Notes under the pieces: generated by a model
Seen by the model: only the letters and a program-made list of their open reading frames with translations
What the model was told of the DNA's origin: nothing
Database searches by the model: none
Program-made: the position numbers and the translations under genes
Assembly: GCF_900167525.1 (NCBI RefSeq)
Contig: NZ_FUZQ01000001.1
Coordinates: 868,001 to 932,000 of the forward strand
Reading direction: 5' to 3'
DNA: 64,000 bases
From: Krasilnikoviella flava
GTDB lineage: Bacteria > Actinomycetota > Actinomycetes > Actinomycetales > Cellulomonadaceae
Shown here: positions 35,585 through 43,488 of the stretch, piece by piece
How the letters are laid out: every line of letters begins with the position of its first letter
Position numbering within the stretch: position 1 is the stretch's first letter

Positions 35585-35845
35585 CCGAGGTAGTCCAGGT
35601 CGCGCCGAGGTAGTCCAGATCCTCGCGAGGTAGTTCGGACGGCCGTGAGGTAGTCCAGATCCTCGCGAGGTAGTTCGGACGGCCGTGAGGTAGTCCAGAT
35701 CCTCGCGAGGTAGTTCGAAGAGAGCGCCATCAGTCCTGGGGTCGCGGGGCGCGAACTACCTCGCGGCCGTGCGAACTACCTCGCGGCCGTGCGAACTACC
35801 TCGCGGCCGTGCGAACTACCTCGCGGAGAGCTGAACTACCTCGGC
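35585..35845. repeat. 20-bp phased array C: 7 forward + 5 inverted units
   Basis: Forward cores GAGGTAGT at 35587, 35607, 35627, 35647, 35667, 35687 and 35707; inverted cores GAACTACCTC at 35753, 35773, 35793, 35813 and 35833. Every step within an arm is exactly 20 bp. Units 2-7 alternate between two linker types, making a 40-bp higher-order repeat. The arms are separated by 36 bp. Lies between the LLM gene stop (35857) and the RG operon promoter (35540). Confidence 0.95.
35704..35765. terminator. Hairpin between the arms of array C
   Basis: CGCGAGGTAGTTCG (35704-35717) pairs perfectly over 14 bp with CGAACTACCTCGCG (35752-35765) around a 34-nt loop. Longer pairing with the outer units is possible. 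It could stop readthrough from the LLM gene into the RG operon promoter; no T-tract. Confidence 0.45.
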
Positions 35846-35856
35846 GGGTCGGGTCG

Positions 35857-36780
35857 TCAGAGCTGCGTCGCGACCTCGCGCGCCACCAGGTCGAGGTGGT
35901 CGAGGTCGTGCAGGTCGAGGACCTGCAGGTACACGCGCCGCACGCCCCGGTCGCGCAGGGAGCCGAGCAGGTCGACGGCCTCCGACACGGTGCCGGCGAC
36001 GCCGTGCTCGCGCAGCTCGGCGGGCTCCCGACCGATCGCGGCGGCGCGGCGCGCGAACTCTGCCTCGTCCTTGCCGACGGCGAGCACCAGCGCGACGGAC
36101 TGCACGATCGAGTCGGGGGTGCGGCCCGCCTCTGCCAGCGCCTCGTTGATCACGCCGATGCGCGGCGCGACCGTGTCCAGCTCGGGGAACGCCTGGTTGT
36201 ACTCGTCGCCGAATCGCGCGGCGAGCGCCGGGGTGCGCTTCGGGCCGCCGCCGCCGACGATGACGGGGATCTTGGCCTGCGCAGGCTTGGGCAGCGCCGG
36301 CGAGTCGGTGAGCGTGTAGTGCTCGCCGTCGAACGAGTACGACCCGCCGACGGGCGTGCCCCACAGGCCGGTGAGGATCTCGAGCTGCTCCTCCAGCAGG
36401 CCGAATCGCTTGGCCGGGAACGGGATGCCGTACGCCTCGTGCTCGCGCGCGAACCAGCCGGCACCGAGGCCGATCTCGACGCGGCCGCCGGACATCTGGT
36501 CCACCTGCGCCACCTGGATCGCGAGCACGCCGGGGTGGCGGAACGTGGCCGAGGTGACGAGGGTGCCGAGGCGGACCGTGGACGTGTCGCGGGCCAGGCC
36601 GGCCAGCGTCGTCCAGGCGTCGGTGGGGCCGGGCAGGCCGTCGCCGCCCATCGTCAGGTAGTGGTCGGAGCGGAAGAAGGCGCTGTAGCCGAGGTCCTCG
36701 GTCGCCTTCGCGACGGCGAGCAGGTCGTCGTACGACGCGCCCTGCTGGGGCTCGGTGAAGACGCGCAGGTCCAGGGTCAT
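35857..36780 (-). CDS. F420-dependent LLM-class oxidoreductase
   Basis: 307 residues of the luciferase-like monooxygenase TIM-barrel (TIGR03560-type). Typical segments are YSAFFRSDHYLTMGGDGLPGPTDAWTTLAGLARDT, VRLGTLVTSATFRHPG, VQVDQMSGGRVEIGLGAGWFAREHEAYG and KIPVIVGGGGPKRT. The cofactor is probably F420 as in actinobacterial relatives. The substrate is unknown. Its 3' end faces repeat array C. Confidence 0.9.
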   Translation of the reverse strand: MTLDLRVFTEPQQGASYDDLLAVAKATEDLGYSAFFRSDHYLTMGGDGLPGPTDAWTTLAGLARDTSTVRLGTLVTSATFRHPGVLAIQVAQVDQMSGGRVEIGLGAGWFAREHEAYGIPFPAKRFGLLEEQLEILTGLWGTPVGGSYSFDGEHYTLTDSPALPKPAQAKIPVIVGGGGPKRTPALAARFGDEYNQAFPELDTVAPRIGVINEALAEAGRTPDSIVQSVALVLAVGKDEAEFARRAAAIGREPAELREHGVAGTVSEAVDLLGSLRDRGVRRVYLQVLDLHDLDHLDLVAREVATQL

Positions 36781-36847
36781 GGGGTTCGCCTCTCGGGTGG
36801 GGCGCCCGCGCCGGGGCGCGGGAGGTGACGGCAGGGGGCGACGACGG

Positions 36848-37507
36848 TCAGTCGAAGGTGGGCGAGCTGGTACGTGACCGCTTGAGCTCGAAGAAGTCCG
36901 GGAACGACGCGAGCGCGACGGCGCCGTCGAAGATCCGCACCGCGTCCTCGCCACGCGGGATCCGCGTGAGGACCGGGCCGAAGAACGCGACGCCGTCGAC
37001 GTGGATCGTCGGCGTGCCGACGTCCTCGCCCACGGGCTTCATGCCCTCCTCGTGGGAGACGGCGAGGGCGGCGTCGTAGGCGTCGGACGTCGCGACGTCG
37101 GCCAGCGAGGCGGGCAGGCCGGCCTCCGCGAGCGCCTCGACGGCGACGGCCTCGAGGTCGTCACGGCGGCCGCCGGGGTGGATGCGCGTGCCGGCGGCGG
37201 TGTAGAAGGCGCTGAACGCCTCGGGGCCGTGCTCGGTCTGCACCGCGGCGGCGACGCGGCCGATGCCGCGCGACGCCTCGATCCGCGCCCGGTAGTCCGC
37301 CGGGATGTCCCGGCCGGAGTTGAGCAGGTACAGGCTCATCAGGCGGAACGTGAGCCGGACGTCCCGGTGCTGCGCGACCTCGAGCGCCCAGCGCGACGTG
37401 ATCCAGGCGAACGGACACAGCGGGTCGACGTAGACGTCGACCTCGGGCACGACGGCGGAGGCGGTGGCGGGCGTGGTCTCAGGCGCGGTGGTGGTCCCGG
37501 AAGTCAC
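36848..37507 (-). CDS. Mycothiol-dependent nitroreductase (Rv2466c/DsbA-like)
   Basis: 219 residues, thioredoxin-like fold with DsbA helical insertion. The active site CPFAW near residue 35 ([16 protein letters not shown]) and the C-terminal cis-Pro segment ([24 protein letters not shown]) match the Rv2466c family, which uses mycothiol. GTG 37507 is chosen because TAGGGT lies 7 nt upstream; ATG 37525 would add six residues. Consistent with a mycothiol-producing actinobacterium. Confidence 0.9.
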   Translation of the reverse strand: MTSGTTTAPETTPATASAVVPEVDVYVDPLCPFAWITSRWALEVAQHRDVRLTFRLMSLYLLNSGRDIPADYRARIEASRGIGRVAAAVQTEHGPEAFSAFYTAAGTRIHPGGRRDDLEAVAVEALAEAGLPASLADVATSDAYDAALAVSHEEGMKPVGEDVGTPTIHVDGVAFFGPVLTRIPRGEDAVRIFDGAVALASFPDFFELKRSRTSSPTFD

Positions 37508-37514
37508 GCCCGCC

Positions 37515-37520
37515 ACCCTA
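37515..37520 (-). promoter_or_regulatory. Putative leaderless -10 box (TAGGGT)
   Basis: TAGGGT on the minus strand 7 nt before the GTG at 37507; it decides this start over the ATG at 37525. Confidence 0.5.
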
Positions 37521-37560
37521 CCCATGCCGCGGGCACGTGTTCGGCGCGACGAGGCACCGG

Positions 37561-37566
37561 TAGCCT
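37561..37566 (+). promoter_or_regulatory. Putative leaderless -10 box (TAGCCT)
   Basis: TAGCCT 6 nt before the GTG at 37573. Confidence 0.45.
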
Positions 37567-37572
37567 CGGCTC

Positions 37573-37812
37573 GTGCGCAAGGTGCGGTGGGCGAGCGTGT
37601 GGACGGTCCTCGGGGCGTGCGTCGTCGCGCTCGCGATGCTGGGGGTCGTGCTGCGCGGCAAGGTGTGGGCGTGGATCCCGTTCTTCCTCGCCGCCGGCGT
37701 CGCGGTGCGCGAGATCCGGTACCTGCAGCGCGACAGACGGCCCGCCGACGCCGGGTTCGACGAGCGCCGCCGCGGCGAGCCGGACGACGGCCGCGGGCGC
37801 CGGCGCCGCTGA
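37573..37812 (+). CDS. Small membrane protein, unknown
   Basis: 79 residues with two membrane helices ([18 protein letters not shown] at 10-27 and [17 protein letters not shown] at 32-48) and an Arg/Asp-rich cytoplasmic tail ([16 protein letters not shown]). No named family is recognised. A leaderless-type promoter in the 65-bp divergent gap with the nitroreductase supports it as a real gene. Confidence 0.65.
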   Translation: MRKVRWASVWTVLGACVVALAMLGVVLRGKVWAWIPFFLAAGVAVREIRYLQRDRRPADAGFDERRRGEPDDGRGRRRR

Positions 37813-37957
37813 CCCGGGCACCTGACCCTCCGAGGAGTCACCCGCTCCGGGCATCGACGCGGGCGGAGTCCCGAGGCTAGCGTCGTGGGAGGCGCCGCTC
37901 CCGACCGACGCCCACGGGGTGCCCGCGCGGGGCCGCGGGCCCAGACGGAGGCGGCGT

Positions 37958-39169
37958 ATGAGTGACGTGAACCGGTCCACCGGTACCACCACCAGGATCA
38001 CGGGACCCGGGGAGACCGGCCCTCCCCCGGCGTCCGCGGAGGACTTCGCCGACCGGCTGCTGGGCGCGACGCTCGGCGCGATCGACACGCTGGCGGTCTA
38101 CGTCGGGGACGCGCTCGGCTGGTACCGCGCGCTGGACGAGTACGGACCCGTGACCGCCGCGGAGCTGGCCGCGGCCACGGGCACCGCGGAGCGCTACGCG
38201 CGCGAGTGGCTCGAGCAGCAGGCCGCGGCGGGGATCCTCCTGGCCCACGAGCCCGACCCGTCGACCGACGGGAGCCCGGCGGCCCGATCCGCAGCCCGGA
38301 GGTTCGAGCTGCCCGAGGCGCACGCGGAGGTCCTGGCCGACCCGGAGTCGCTCAGCTACCTCGCGCCGCTGGCACGGTTCGTCGGCGCTGTCGGGCCACA
38401 GCTCCCCCGTCTGCTCCACTCGTACCGGACAGGCGGCGGGGTGTCGTGGGACCAGCTCGGCGACGACGCCCGACACGCTCAGGCCGACGTGAACCGACCG
38501 TGGTTCGACCACCGGCTCGCATCGGTGCTCGCGGCCATCGAGCCCGTGCGGGCGGTGCTGAGCCGTCCGGGCGCCCGGGTGGTCGACATCGGCTGCGGGT
38601 TCGGCTGGTCCACGCTCGCGCTCGCGCGGGCGTTCCCCACCGCGGAGCTGCACGGCGTCGACCTCGACCGGCCGTCGGTGGAGGCCGCGCGGGTGGCCGC
38701 CGCTCAGCGCGGGCTCGAGGAACGGGTCACCTTCCACCTGTCAGACGCCGCGGAGCTGCGCACGGCCGAGCCCTTCGACGCGGCGTTCGCGTTCGAGTGC
38801 CTGCACGACATGCCCCGACCGGTCGCCGTGCTGGAGGCGATCCGGAAGTCGATGCGACCCGACGGCGTCGTCGTGGTCATGGACGAGGCCGTGGCCGACG
38901 AGTTCCAGGCCCCGGCCGACGACGTCGATCGGATCATGTACGGCTACAGCCTCTTCGTGTGCCTGCCGGACAGCCTGTCGTCGTGGCCGTCCGCCGCGAC
39001 GGGCACGGTGATGCGCCCCGCCACCCTCCGCCGGTACGCCCTCGAGGCGGGCTTCACCGGGGTCGAGGTGCTGCCCGTGGACGACTTCGGCTTCTTCCGC
39101 TTCTACCGCCTCCTCCTCGGACCCGAGGGCGGGCGGACGATGGCGGGTGAGGACGGGTTGCCGGAGTAA
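37958..39169 (+). CDS. Class I SAM methyltransferase with N-terminal winged helix (Rv2258c-like)
   Basis: 403 residues. An N-terminal helical/winged-helix part (LGWYRALDEYGPVTAAELAAATGTAERYAREWLEQQAAAGIL) as in Rv2258c-type enzymes precedes a Rossmann SAM domain: ARVVDIGCGFGWSTLALARAFP near residue 205, HGVDLDRPSVE, and FECLHDM near 285. Substrate unknown. GGAGG six bases before the ATG decides the start. Its TAA stop overlaps the -10 box of the following TetR gene. Confidence 0.9.
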   Translation: MSDVNRSTGTTTRITGPGETGPPPASAEDFADRLLGATLGAIDTLAVYVGDALGWYRALDEYGPVTAAELAAATGTAERYAREWLEQQAAAGILLAHEPDPSTDGSPAARSAARRFELPEAHAEVLADPESLSYLAPLARFVGAVGPQLPRLLHSYRTGGGVSWDQLGDDARHAQADVNRPWFDHRLASVLAAIEPVRAVLSRPGARVVDIGCGFGWSTLALARAFPTAELHGVDLDRPSVEAARVAAAQRGLEERVTFHLSDAAELRTAEPFDAAFAFECLHDMPRPVAVLEAIRKSMRPDGVVVVMDEAVADEFQAPADDVDRIMYGYSLFVCLPDSLSSWPSAATGTVMRPATLRRYALEAGFTGVEVLPVDDFGFFRFYRLLLGPEGGRTMAGEDGLPE

Positions 39170-39172
39170 TCT
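39167..39172 (+). promoter_or_regulatory. Putative leaderless -10 box (TAATCT) overlapping a stop codon
   Basis: TAATCT 7 nt before the ATG at 39180; its first three bases are the stop codon of the methyltransferase gene. Confidence 0.5.
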
Positions 39173-39179
39173 CCCAGGC

Positions 39180-39980
39180 ATGACTGCCGTCCGGACGCAC
39201 ACCCACGCCCAGGCCGTCGACGCCGCGATCGACCTCTTCTCCCGGCAGGGCTACGAGCAGACCACCGTCGAGGAGATCGCCGACGCGGCACGCGTCAGCC
39301 GGGCCACGTTCTTCCGCCGCTTCCGCTCCAAGGATGACGTGGTCTTCGCCGACCACGAGCTGTTGCTCGAGGAGGTCGTGGTGATGCTCGCCGAGACGCG
39401 GCCCGAGGCGCGCGCCAGCGAGGAGTCCGGCCGCGCGCCCGAGCGGGCGTGGGACCCGGCCACCGACCCGTACCTCGAGGTGTGCCGCGCCGCACGGCTG
39501 GTCTTCGACCATCACGTGGGACAGCGCGAGACGTCGATCGCCCGGCACCAGCTGCTGCAGCAGGTGCCGGCGCTGCGCGACCGCGAGCTCGTCACGACGC
39601 ACCGGTACGAGCGCGCCTTCACCGCGTACCTGCGCGACACCCTGCCGCCGGACCGCTCCACGACCACGATGTCGATCGCGTTCGCGGCGTCCGTCGTCGC
39701 GGTGCACAACGCGATCCTGCGCCGCTGGCTGCGCAACCCCCACCTCGACCTGCGGCCCGAGCTGGAGGAGGCGTTCGCCGATCTCCGCCGCGCCGCCGTC
39801 GCCCCGTTCGCGCACACCGACGACGAGCCCGCGTCCTCGTCGGCCCTCACGATCGACGACGGCGACGGGAGCAGGACCGTCACGTCGGGCGGCGACGGGA
39901 AGCGCGTCGTCGTCACGGTGCTGGAGCCCGGCGCGGGGCCCGACGACGTCGCCCGCGCCGTCCGCGACGCGCTGTCCTGA
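39180..39980 (+). CDS. TetR-family regulator
   Basis: 266 residues, longer than usual (about 200). Helix-turn-helix at the N-terminus (HAQAVDAAIDLFSRQGYEQTTVEEIADAARVSRATFFRRFRSKDDVVF). The last 50 residues (SALTIDDGDGSRTVTSGG...VVVTVLEPGAGPDDVARAVRDAL) form an extra small domain not part of TetR. It may control the methyltransferase upstream. The next gene (RibM) has its own riboswitch. Confidence 0.9.
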   Translation: MTAVRTHTHAQAVDAAIDLFSRQGYEQTTVEEIADAARVSRATFFRRFRSKDDVVFADHELLLEEVVVMLAETRPEARASEESGRAPERAWDPATDPYLEVCRAARLVFDHHVGQRETSIARHQLLQQVPALRDRELVTTHRYERAFTAYLRDTLPPDRSTTTMSIAFAASVVAVHNAILRRWLRNPHLDLRPELEEAFADLRRAAVAPFAHTDDEPASSSALTIDDGDGSRTVTSGGDGKRVVVTVLEPGAGPDDVARAVRDALS

Positions 39981-40071
39981 CGCCCGACTCCGGCGGCAGG
40001 GAATGCGCCTGTGGCATCCTGAGTTGTGCAGGACGCCGCCGGGACCTCCGGCGGTGGAACGACACGCACGT

Positions 40072-40200
40072 ACGTGCTCCGGGGTCGGTGAAATTCCGAG
40101 CCGGCGGTGACAGCCCGCGACCCGGCCTCCCTCGGGAGGTCGGTTGATCTGGTGGAACTCCAGGGCCGACGGTCAAAGTCCGGATGGGAGGAAGCACGTG
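40072..40200 (+). ncRNA. FMN riboswitch (RFN element)
   Basis: The conserved RFN blocks are present in order: ACGTGCTCCGGGGTCGGTG at the 5' side, AATTCCGAGCCGGCGGTGAC, the variable hairpin CCGGCCTCCCTCGGGAGGTC, then CTGGTGGAACTCCAGGGCCG, ACGGTCAAAGTCCGGATGGG and the closing GAGGAAGCACGT pairing with the start. It binds FMN to shut off the riboflavin transporter downstream. Confidence 0.96.
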
Positions 40201-40229
40201 CGGCACGCGCCCTCAGGGGCGGGTGCCGC
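40200..40229 (+). terminator. Expression-platform hairpin of the FMN riboswitch
   Basis: GCGGCACGCGCCC / GGGCGGGTGCCGC pair over 13 bp with one mismatch around TCAG, overlapping the closing stem of the RFN by a few bases. It may be the terminator formed when FMN is bound. The gene starts 96 bp further on. Confidence 0.5.
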
Positions 40230-40325
40230 CGGGCGTCGTGTCGCCGACGACGGCCCCCGCGGCCGCGCTCGGCGAGCGCCGACCCTCACCCCCGGACGCC
40301 GCACCACGGACCGGGAGAGTGAACG

Positions 40326-41036
40326 ATGGACGCGATCAACGCGTTCTTCAACGCCACGCTGACCATCGGCGACCAGTCGCTGCTCTGGCGCGAGATCGTC
40401 GGCAACCTGTTCGGCCTCGCCTCCGCGCTGGGCGGCATGCGCCGCAGGGTGTGGGCGTGGCCCGTCGGCATCGTCGGCAACCTCGTCCTGTTCACCGTCT
40501 TCATGGGCTCCTGGTTCGGGGACACCAGCCGCTCCGACATGCTCGGCCAGGCCGGCCGTCAGGTGATGTTCCTGATCGTGTCGATCTACGGCTGGGTGCA
40601 GTGGCGCCGGACGCAGCGCGCGGACCTCGAGGTGCGCGCCGACGGCAGGATCCCCGCCGAGGGCGGCTCCGCGGTGCACCCCCACTGGGCGTCGTGGCGG
40701 CAGCGCGTCGGCATCGTCGTGGTGATGGTCGCCGGCACCCTGCTCCTCACCCCGCTGTTCCGTGCCCTCGGCTCCTACGAGCCCGTGTGGTCGGACGCGT
40801 GGATCTTCATGGGCTCCCTCATCGCCACGTACGGCATGGCCAAGGGCTGGGTCGAGTTCTGGCTGGTCTGGGTCGCGGTGGACGTCGTCGGCGTCCCGCT
40901 GCTCTGGTCGGCGGGGTACTACGCCACGGCGCTGATGTACGTGTTCTACGGCGTCTTCACCCTGACCGGGTTCTTCGTCTGGTGGCGCATCCACCGTCGT
41001 GAGCAGGCGGGCGCGGAGTCGACGGTCGCGGCCTGA
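40326..41036 (+). CDS. ribM: Riboflavin transporter of the PnuC family
   Basis: 236 residues with seven hydrophobic helices. PnuC-like segments are LLWREIVGNLFGLASALGGMRRRVWAWPVGIVGN, LIVSIYGWVQWRR and YATALMYVFYGVFTLTGFFVW. PnuC proteins carry NMN/nicotinamide riboside, but a family member behind an FMN riboswitch in actinobacteria is RibM, a riboflavin uptake facilitator. The riboswitch, not the protein alone, decides the substrate. Confidence 0.92.
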   Translation: MDAINAFFNATLTIGDQSLLWREIVGNLFGLASALGGMRRRVWAWPVGIVGNLVLFTVFMGSWFGDTSRSDMLGQAGRQVMFLIVSIYGWVQWRRTQRADLEVRADGRIPAEGGSAVHPHWASWRQRVGIVVVMVAGTLLLTPLFRALGSYEPVWSDAWIFMGSLIATYGMAKGWVEFWLVWVAVDVVGVPLLWSAGYYATALMYVFYGVFTLTGFFVWWRIHRREQAGAESTVAA

Positions 41037-41043
41037 CGCCGGT

Positions 41044-41769
41044 TCAGTCGTCGATGTCGAGCACGGTCGTCGGCGCCGCCGGTCGAGCGTCGAGGCCCGG
41101 GTCCGCCAGCACGGCACCCACCAGGCCCGGTGGGCCGCCGATCACTACCTCGCGCGTGTACTCGGGGATGCCGACGAACCACGACCGGTCGTGCGGCCAG
41201 ACGACGGACGGCAGCAGGTCCAGGCGAGCCAGGGCCGTGGCTGCGTGCAGCGGCCCCGTCCACAGGTAGCGAGCGCGGTGGGGATAGTCGAGCGGAGCAG
41301 CCGCGGGGCGCTCCGCGCGTCGGTCTGCCAGCTCGGCACGCGCGTCCGCCAGAGCCTGCCGCAGCTCCGTTCGCGCGGCGCGCGCCCGACGCCCTCGCTG
41401 CCACCAGCGGGGCCGGTCCTCGACCGCCAGGTGCACGCCCATCCCGGGGGCGGTGCCTGGGTCGTCCCCGTGGTCGTACAGGACACCCCACCCTTCCCAC
41501 AGGCCCACGTGGACCGGCTGGTCGCCGGTGGGTGGCGCCAGCAGGTCCAGCAGCGCCTCGAGGCGCTCGGCCGCACCGGCGGGGTCGATGTCACGCTCAT
41601 CGGGCTCGTCCTGGTCGGCCGGAAACGGCACCACGGCGTACGCGTCGTAGACCGACGGGACGATGGCGTCGACGGTGGGCCCGAACCCGCCCAGGAGGGG
41701 CAGGATCCACTCCCCCGCGCTCGGGTCGTCGTCCCAGCGGGCGCCCGCGCGGGCGAGGTCGTCGGTCAC
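41044..41769 (-). CDS. Hypothetical protein
   Basis: 241 residues, soluble, no signal peptide or known domain recognised. Trp-rich hydrophobic segments recur (HVGLWEGWGVLYDHG, YLWTGPLHAATAL, VVWPHDRSWFVGIPEYTREVVIGG), followed by a basic helix (RARAARTELRQALADARAELADRRAE). Such proteins occur as single genes in actinobacteria with no known role. TAGGGT 6 nt before the GTG supports the start. A phosphatase remnant begins 13 bp away on the other strand. Confidence 0.7.
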   Translation of the reverse strand: MTDDLARAGARWDDDPSAGEWILPLLGGFGPTVDAIVPSVYDAYAVVPFPADQDEPDERDIDPAGAAERLEALLDLLAPPTGDQPVHVGLWEGWGVLYDHGDDPGTAPGMGVHLAVEDRPRWWQRGRRARAARTELRQALADARAELADRRAERPAAAPLDYPHRARYLWTGPLHAATALARLDLLPSVVWPHDRSWFVGIPEYTREVVIGGPPGLVGAVLADPGLDARPAAPTTVLDIDD

Positions 41770-41775
41770 GCCTCG

Positions 41776-41781
41776 ACCCTA
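41776..41781 (-). promoter_or_regulatory. Putative leaderless -10 box (TAGGGT)
   Basis: TAGGGT on the minus strand 6 nt before the GTG at 41769. Confidence 0.45.
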
Positions 41782-41782
41782 G

Positions 41783-41941
41783 GTGCACGCCGCGGGCCAT
41801 GACCTGGTCGGCGCCACGCACGGCATGCTGCTGACGGCGTGGCTCGTCGCTGTCGGTCGCGTCGCCCCGGGCGCGCCCGCCGGCGCGTCCTGGGGCGGGC
41901 TGCGGCTCCCCGACGTCGTCACGGTCGATCTCGACCGCTGA
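41783..41941 (+). pseudogene. Histidine phosphatase (phosphoglycerate mutase-like), C-terminal remnant
   Basis: 53 codons match the C-terminal end of histidine phosphatases: VGATHGMLLTAWLVAVG with the second catalytic His, then WGGLRLPDVVTVDLDR and a normal stop. The N-terminal RHG motif and about 130 residues are missing; an in-frame TAG lies directly upstream (41780-41782). The remnant abuts the promoter of the reverse-strand hypothetical gene and retains a strong terminator. Confidence 0.75.
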
Positions 41942-41954
41942 CCCCGGACACGAC

Positions 41955-41985
41955 GACGGGGCCCGCGCACCGCGCGGGCCCCGTC
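41955..41985. terminator. Strong bidirectional hairpin
   Basis: GACGGGGCCCGCG / CGCGGGCCCCGTC pair perfectly over 13 bp (41955-41967 with 41973-41985). It lies between the phosphatase remnant stop and the acyl-CoA dehydrogenase stop, so it serves convergent transcripts. Confidence 0.8.
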
Positions 41986-41997
41986 GAGAGCCGGGTG

Positions 41998-43242
41998 TCA
42001 GGCGAAGGCGGAGACCCCGGTGATGTCGCGACCGACGATGAGCGCCTGCATGGACTCGGTGCCCTCGTAGGTGTGCAGGGCCTCGATGTCGGCGAAGTGC
42101 CGGGCCACGCGGTTGCCGAGCAGGATGCCGTTGCCGCCGAGCATGTCGCGGGCGATCGACGCCACCTCGCGGGCCTGCCGCGTCGTCGTGTACTTGGCGA
42201 GCGACGCCTGCTCGCCGGAGAGCTGCCCGGCGTCGGCGAGACGCGTCGTCTGGGCGACGAGCAGCTGCATCTGCGTGACCAGCGACAGCATGTGCGTCAG
42301 CCGCTCCTGGACCATCTGCTTGGCGGCGAGCGGCTTGCCGAACTGGATGCGCTGCTTCGCGTACGCGACGGCCGCCTCGTAGCAGGCGACCGCGTGCCCG
42401 ACGGCGGACCAGGCCACGGCGAGGCGTGTCGCGAACAGCACGGCGGCGGTCGCCTTGAACGACGTGGCGCCGGGCAGCGCCGCGTCGGCGGGCACGAACA
42501 CGTCGTCGAGCGCGATGTGCGCCTGCCAGATCGCGCGCAGCGAGAGCTTGCCCTCGATCGTCGTGCCGGTGTAGCCGGGAGCGTCCTGCGGGACGACGAA
42601 GCCGTGCACCTGGTTGTCGCCGTCCTCGCCGACGAGGCGCGCCCACACGACGGTGATGTCGCCGCAGGAGCCGAAGCCGATCCACTTCTTCTCGCCGTCG
42701 ATGACGTAGCCCTCGACGCCGTCGCGCGTCTCCTTGCGGGCGGTGGTCTCGAGCGAGACCGAGTCCGAGCCGTGGGTGGGCTCGGTGAGCGCGAACGCGC
42801 CGAGGATCTCCCCGCGCGCCATCGGCCCGGCGTACCGCTCGACCTGCTCCGGCGAGCCGTGCATGACGATCGAGCGCAGCGCGAGACCGCCCTGGACACC
42901 GCAGATCGTGGCGACCGAGCCGTCTCCCCGCGACATCTCCATGCTGGCCAGGCCCTCGGCCATGAAGGAGATCTTCGGCCGGCCGGGCACGTCGACGCCG
43001 TCGCGCAGGAAGTCCTGCTCGGCGAGCTTCTTGACGAGGTCGAACGGGACCTCGGCGCGCTCCCAGTAGCCGTCGATGACGGGCAGCACCTCGGCCTGGA
43101 CGAAGGCGCGGACGGCGAGCTGGTGCGCACGCTCGTCAGGGGCGACGTCGGCGAAGGCGCCGACGTAGTCGAGGTCGAGCGGCTGCGACAGGTCGTAGTC
43201 GGGGGCGGTCACGCCGGGCATGACGGGGGTGGGGCGGGTCAT
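41998..43242 (-). CDS. Acyl-CoA dehydrogenase (glutaryl-CoA dehydrogenase-like)
   Basis: 414 residues, FAD flavoenzyme. FAD-binding ALTEPTHGSDSVSLETTA near residue 150 and FGKPLAAKQMVQERLTHM near 300; LGGNGILLGNRVARHFADIEALHTYEGTESMQALIVGR near 380 has the catalytic Glu in TYEGTE, the position used by glutaryl/short-chain group enzymes. Probably oxidises glutaryl-CoA or a branched short acyl-CoA. A 10-bp inverted repeat at 43293-43330 lies upstream. Confidence 0.92.
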   Translation of the reverse strand: MTRPTPVMPGVTAPDYDLSQPLDLDYVGAFADVAPDERAHQLAVRAFVQAEVLPVIDGYWERAEVPFDLVKKLAEQDFLRDGVDVPGRPKISFMAEGLASMEMSRGDGSVATICGVQGGLALRSIVMHGSPEQVERYAGPMARGEILGAFALTEPTHGSDSVSLETTARKETRDGVEGYVIDGEKKWIGFGSCGDITVVWARLVGEDGDNQVHGFVVPQDAPGYTGTTIEGKLSLRAIWQAHIALDDVFVPADAALPGATSFKATAAVLFATRLAVAWSAVGHAVACYEAAVAYAKQRIQFGKPLAAKQMVQERLTHMLSLVTQMQLLVAQTTRLADAGQLSGEQASLAKYTTTRQAREVASIARDMLGGNGILLGNRVARHFADIEALHTYEGTESMQALIVGRDITGVSAFA

Positions 43243-43292
43243 CGACGACCTCTCTCTGCGCGGGGGTCCGTGCGGGCCCGGTGAGAAGGATG

Positions 43293-43330
43293 ATCGGCGT
43301 CGCCAAGGCTGGTGGATTGACGACGCCGAT
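43293..43330. promoter_or_regulatory. 10-bp inverted repeat upstream of acyl-CoA dehydrogenase
   Basis: ATCGGCGTCG (43293-43302) and CGACGCCGAT (43321-43330) are perfect complements separated by 18 bp. It may be an operator or a leader hairpin in the 246-bp gap before array D. Confidence 0.45.
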
Positions 43331-43393
43331 CTGCCCCCATCGTCACTCGCGACGGCGTCTCACGTCAAGCGATACTCCGTCTCAACGATGTTG

Positions 43394-43466
43394 CCGAGGT
43401 AGCACGGCCTGCCGCGAGGTAGTTCAGACCTCGGCGAGGTAGTTCGAAATCCTCGCGAGGTAGTCC
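43394..43466 (+). repeat. 20-bp phased array D (4 forward units)
   Basis: Cores GAGGTAG at 43396, 43416, 43436 and 43457 (steps 20, 20, 21). The first core has diverged (GAGGTAGCAC) and the last is GAGGTAGTCC. It lies just upstream of the NUDIX gene at 43489 and is mirrored by array E on its other side. Confidence 0.9.
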
Positions 43467-43488
43467 GGGCCCGGGCCACACTGTGGCC

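Noticed and set aside
41138-41150. ACTACCTCGCG inside the 41044-41769 gene as a repeat unit
   Set aside because: Single partial core in coding sequence without a second copy 20 bp away; chance match.
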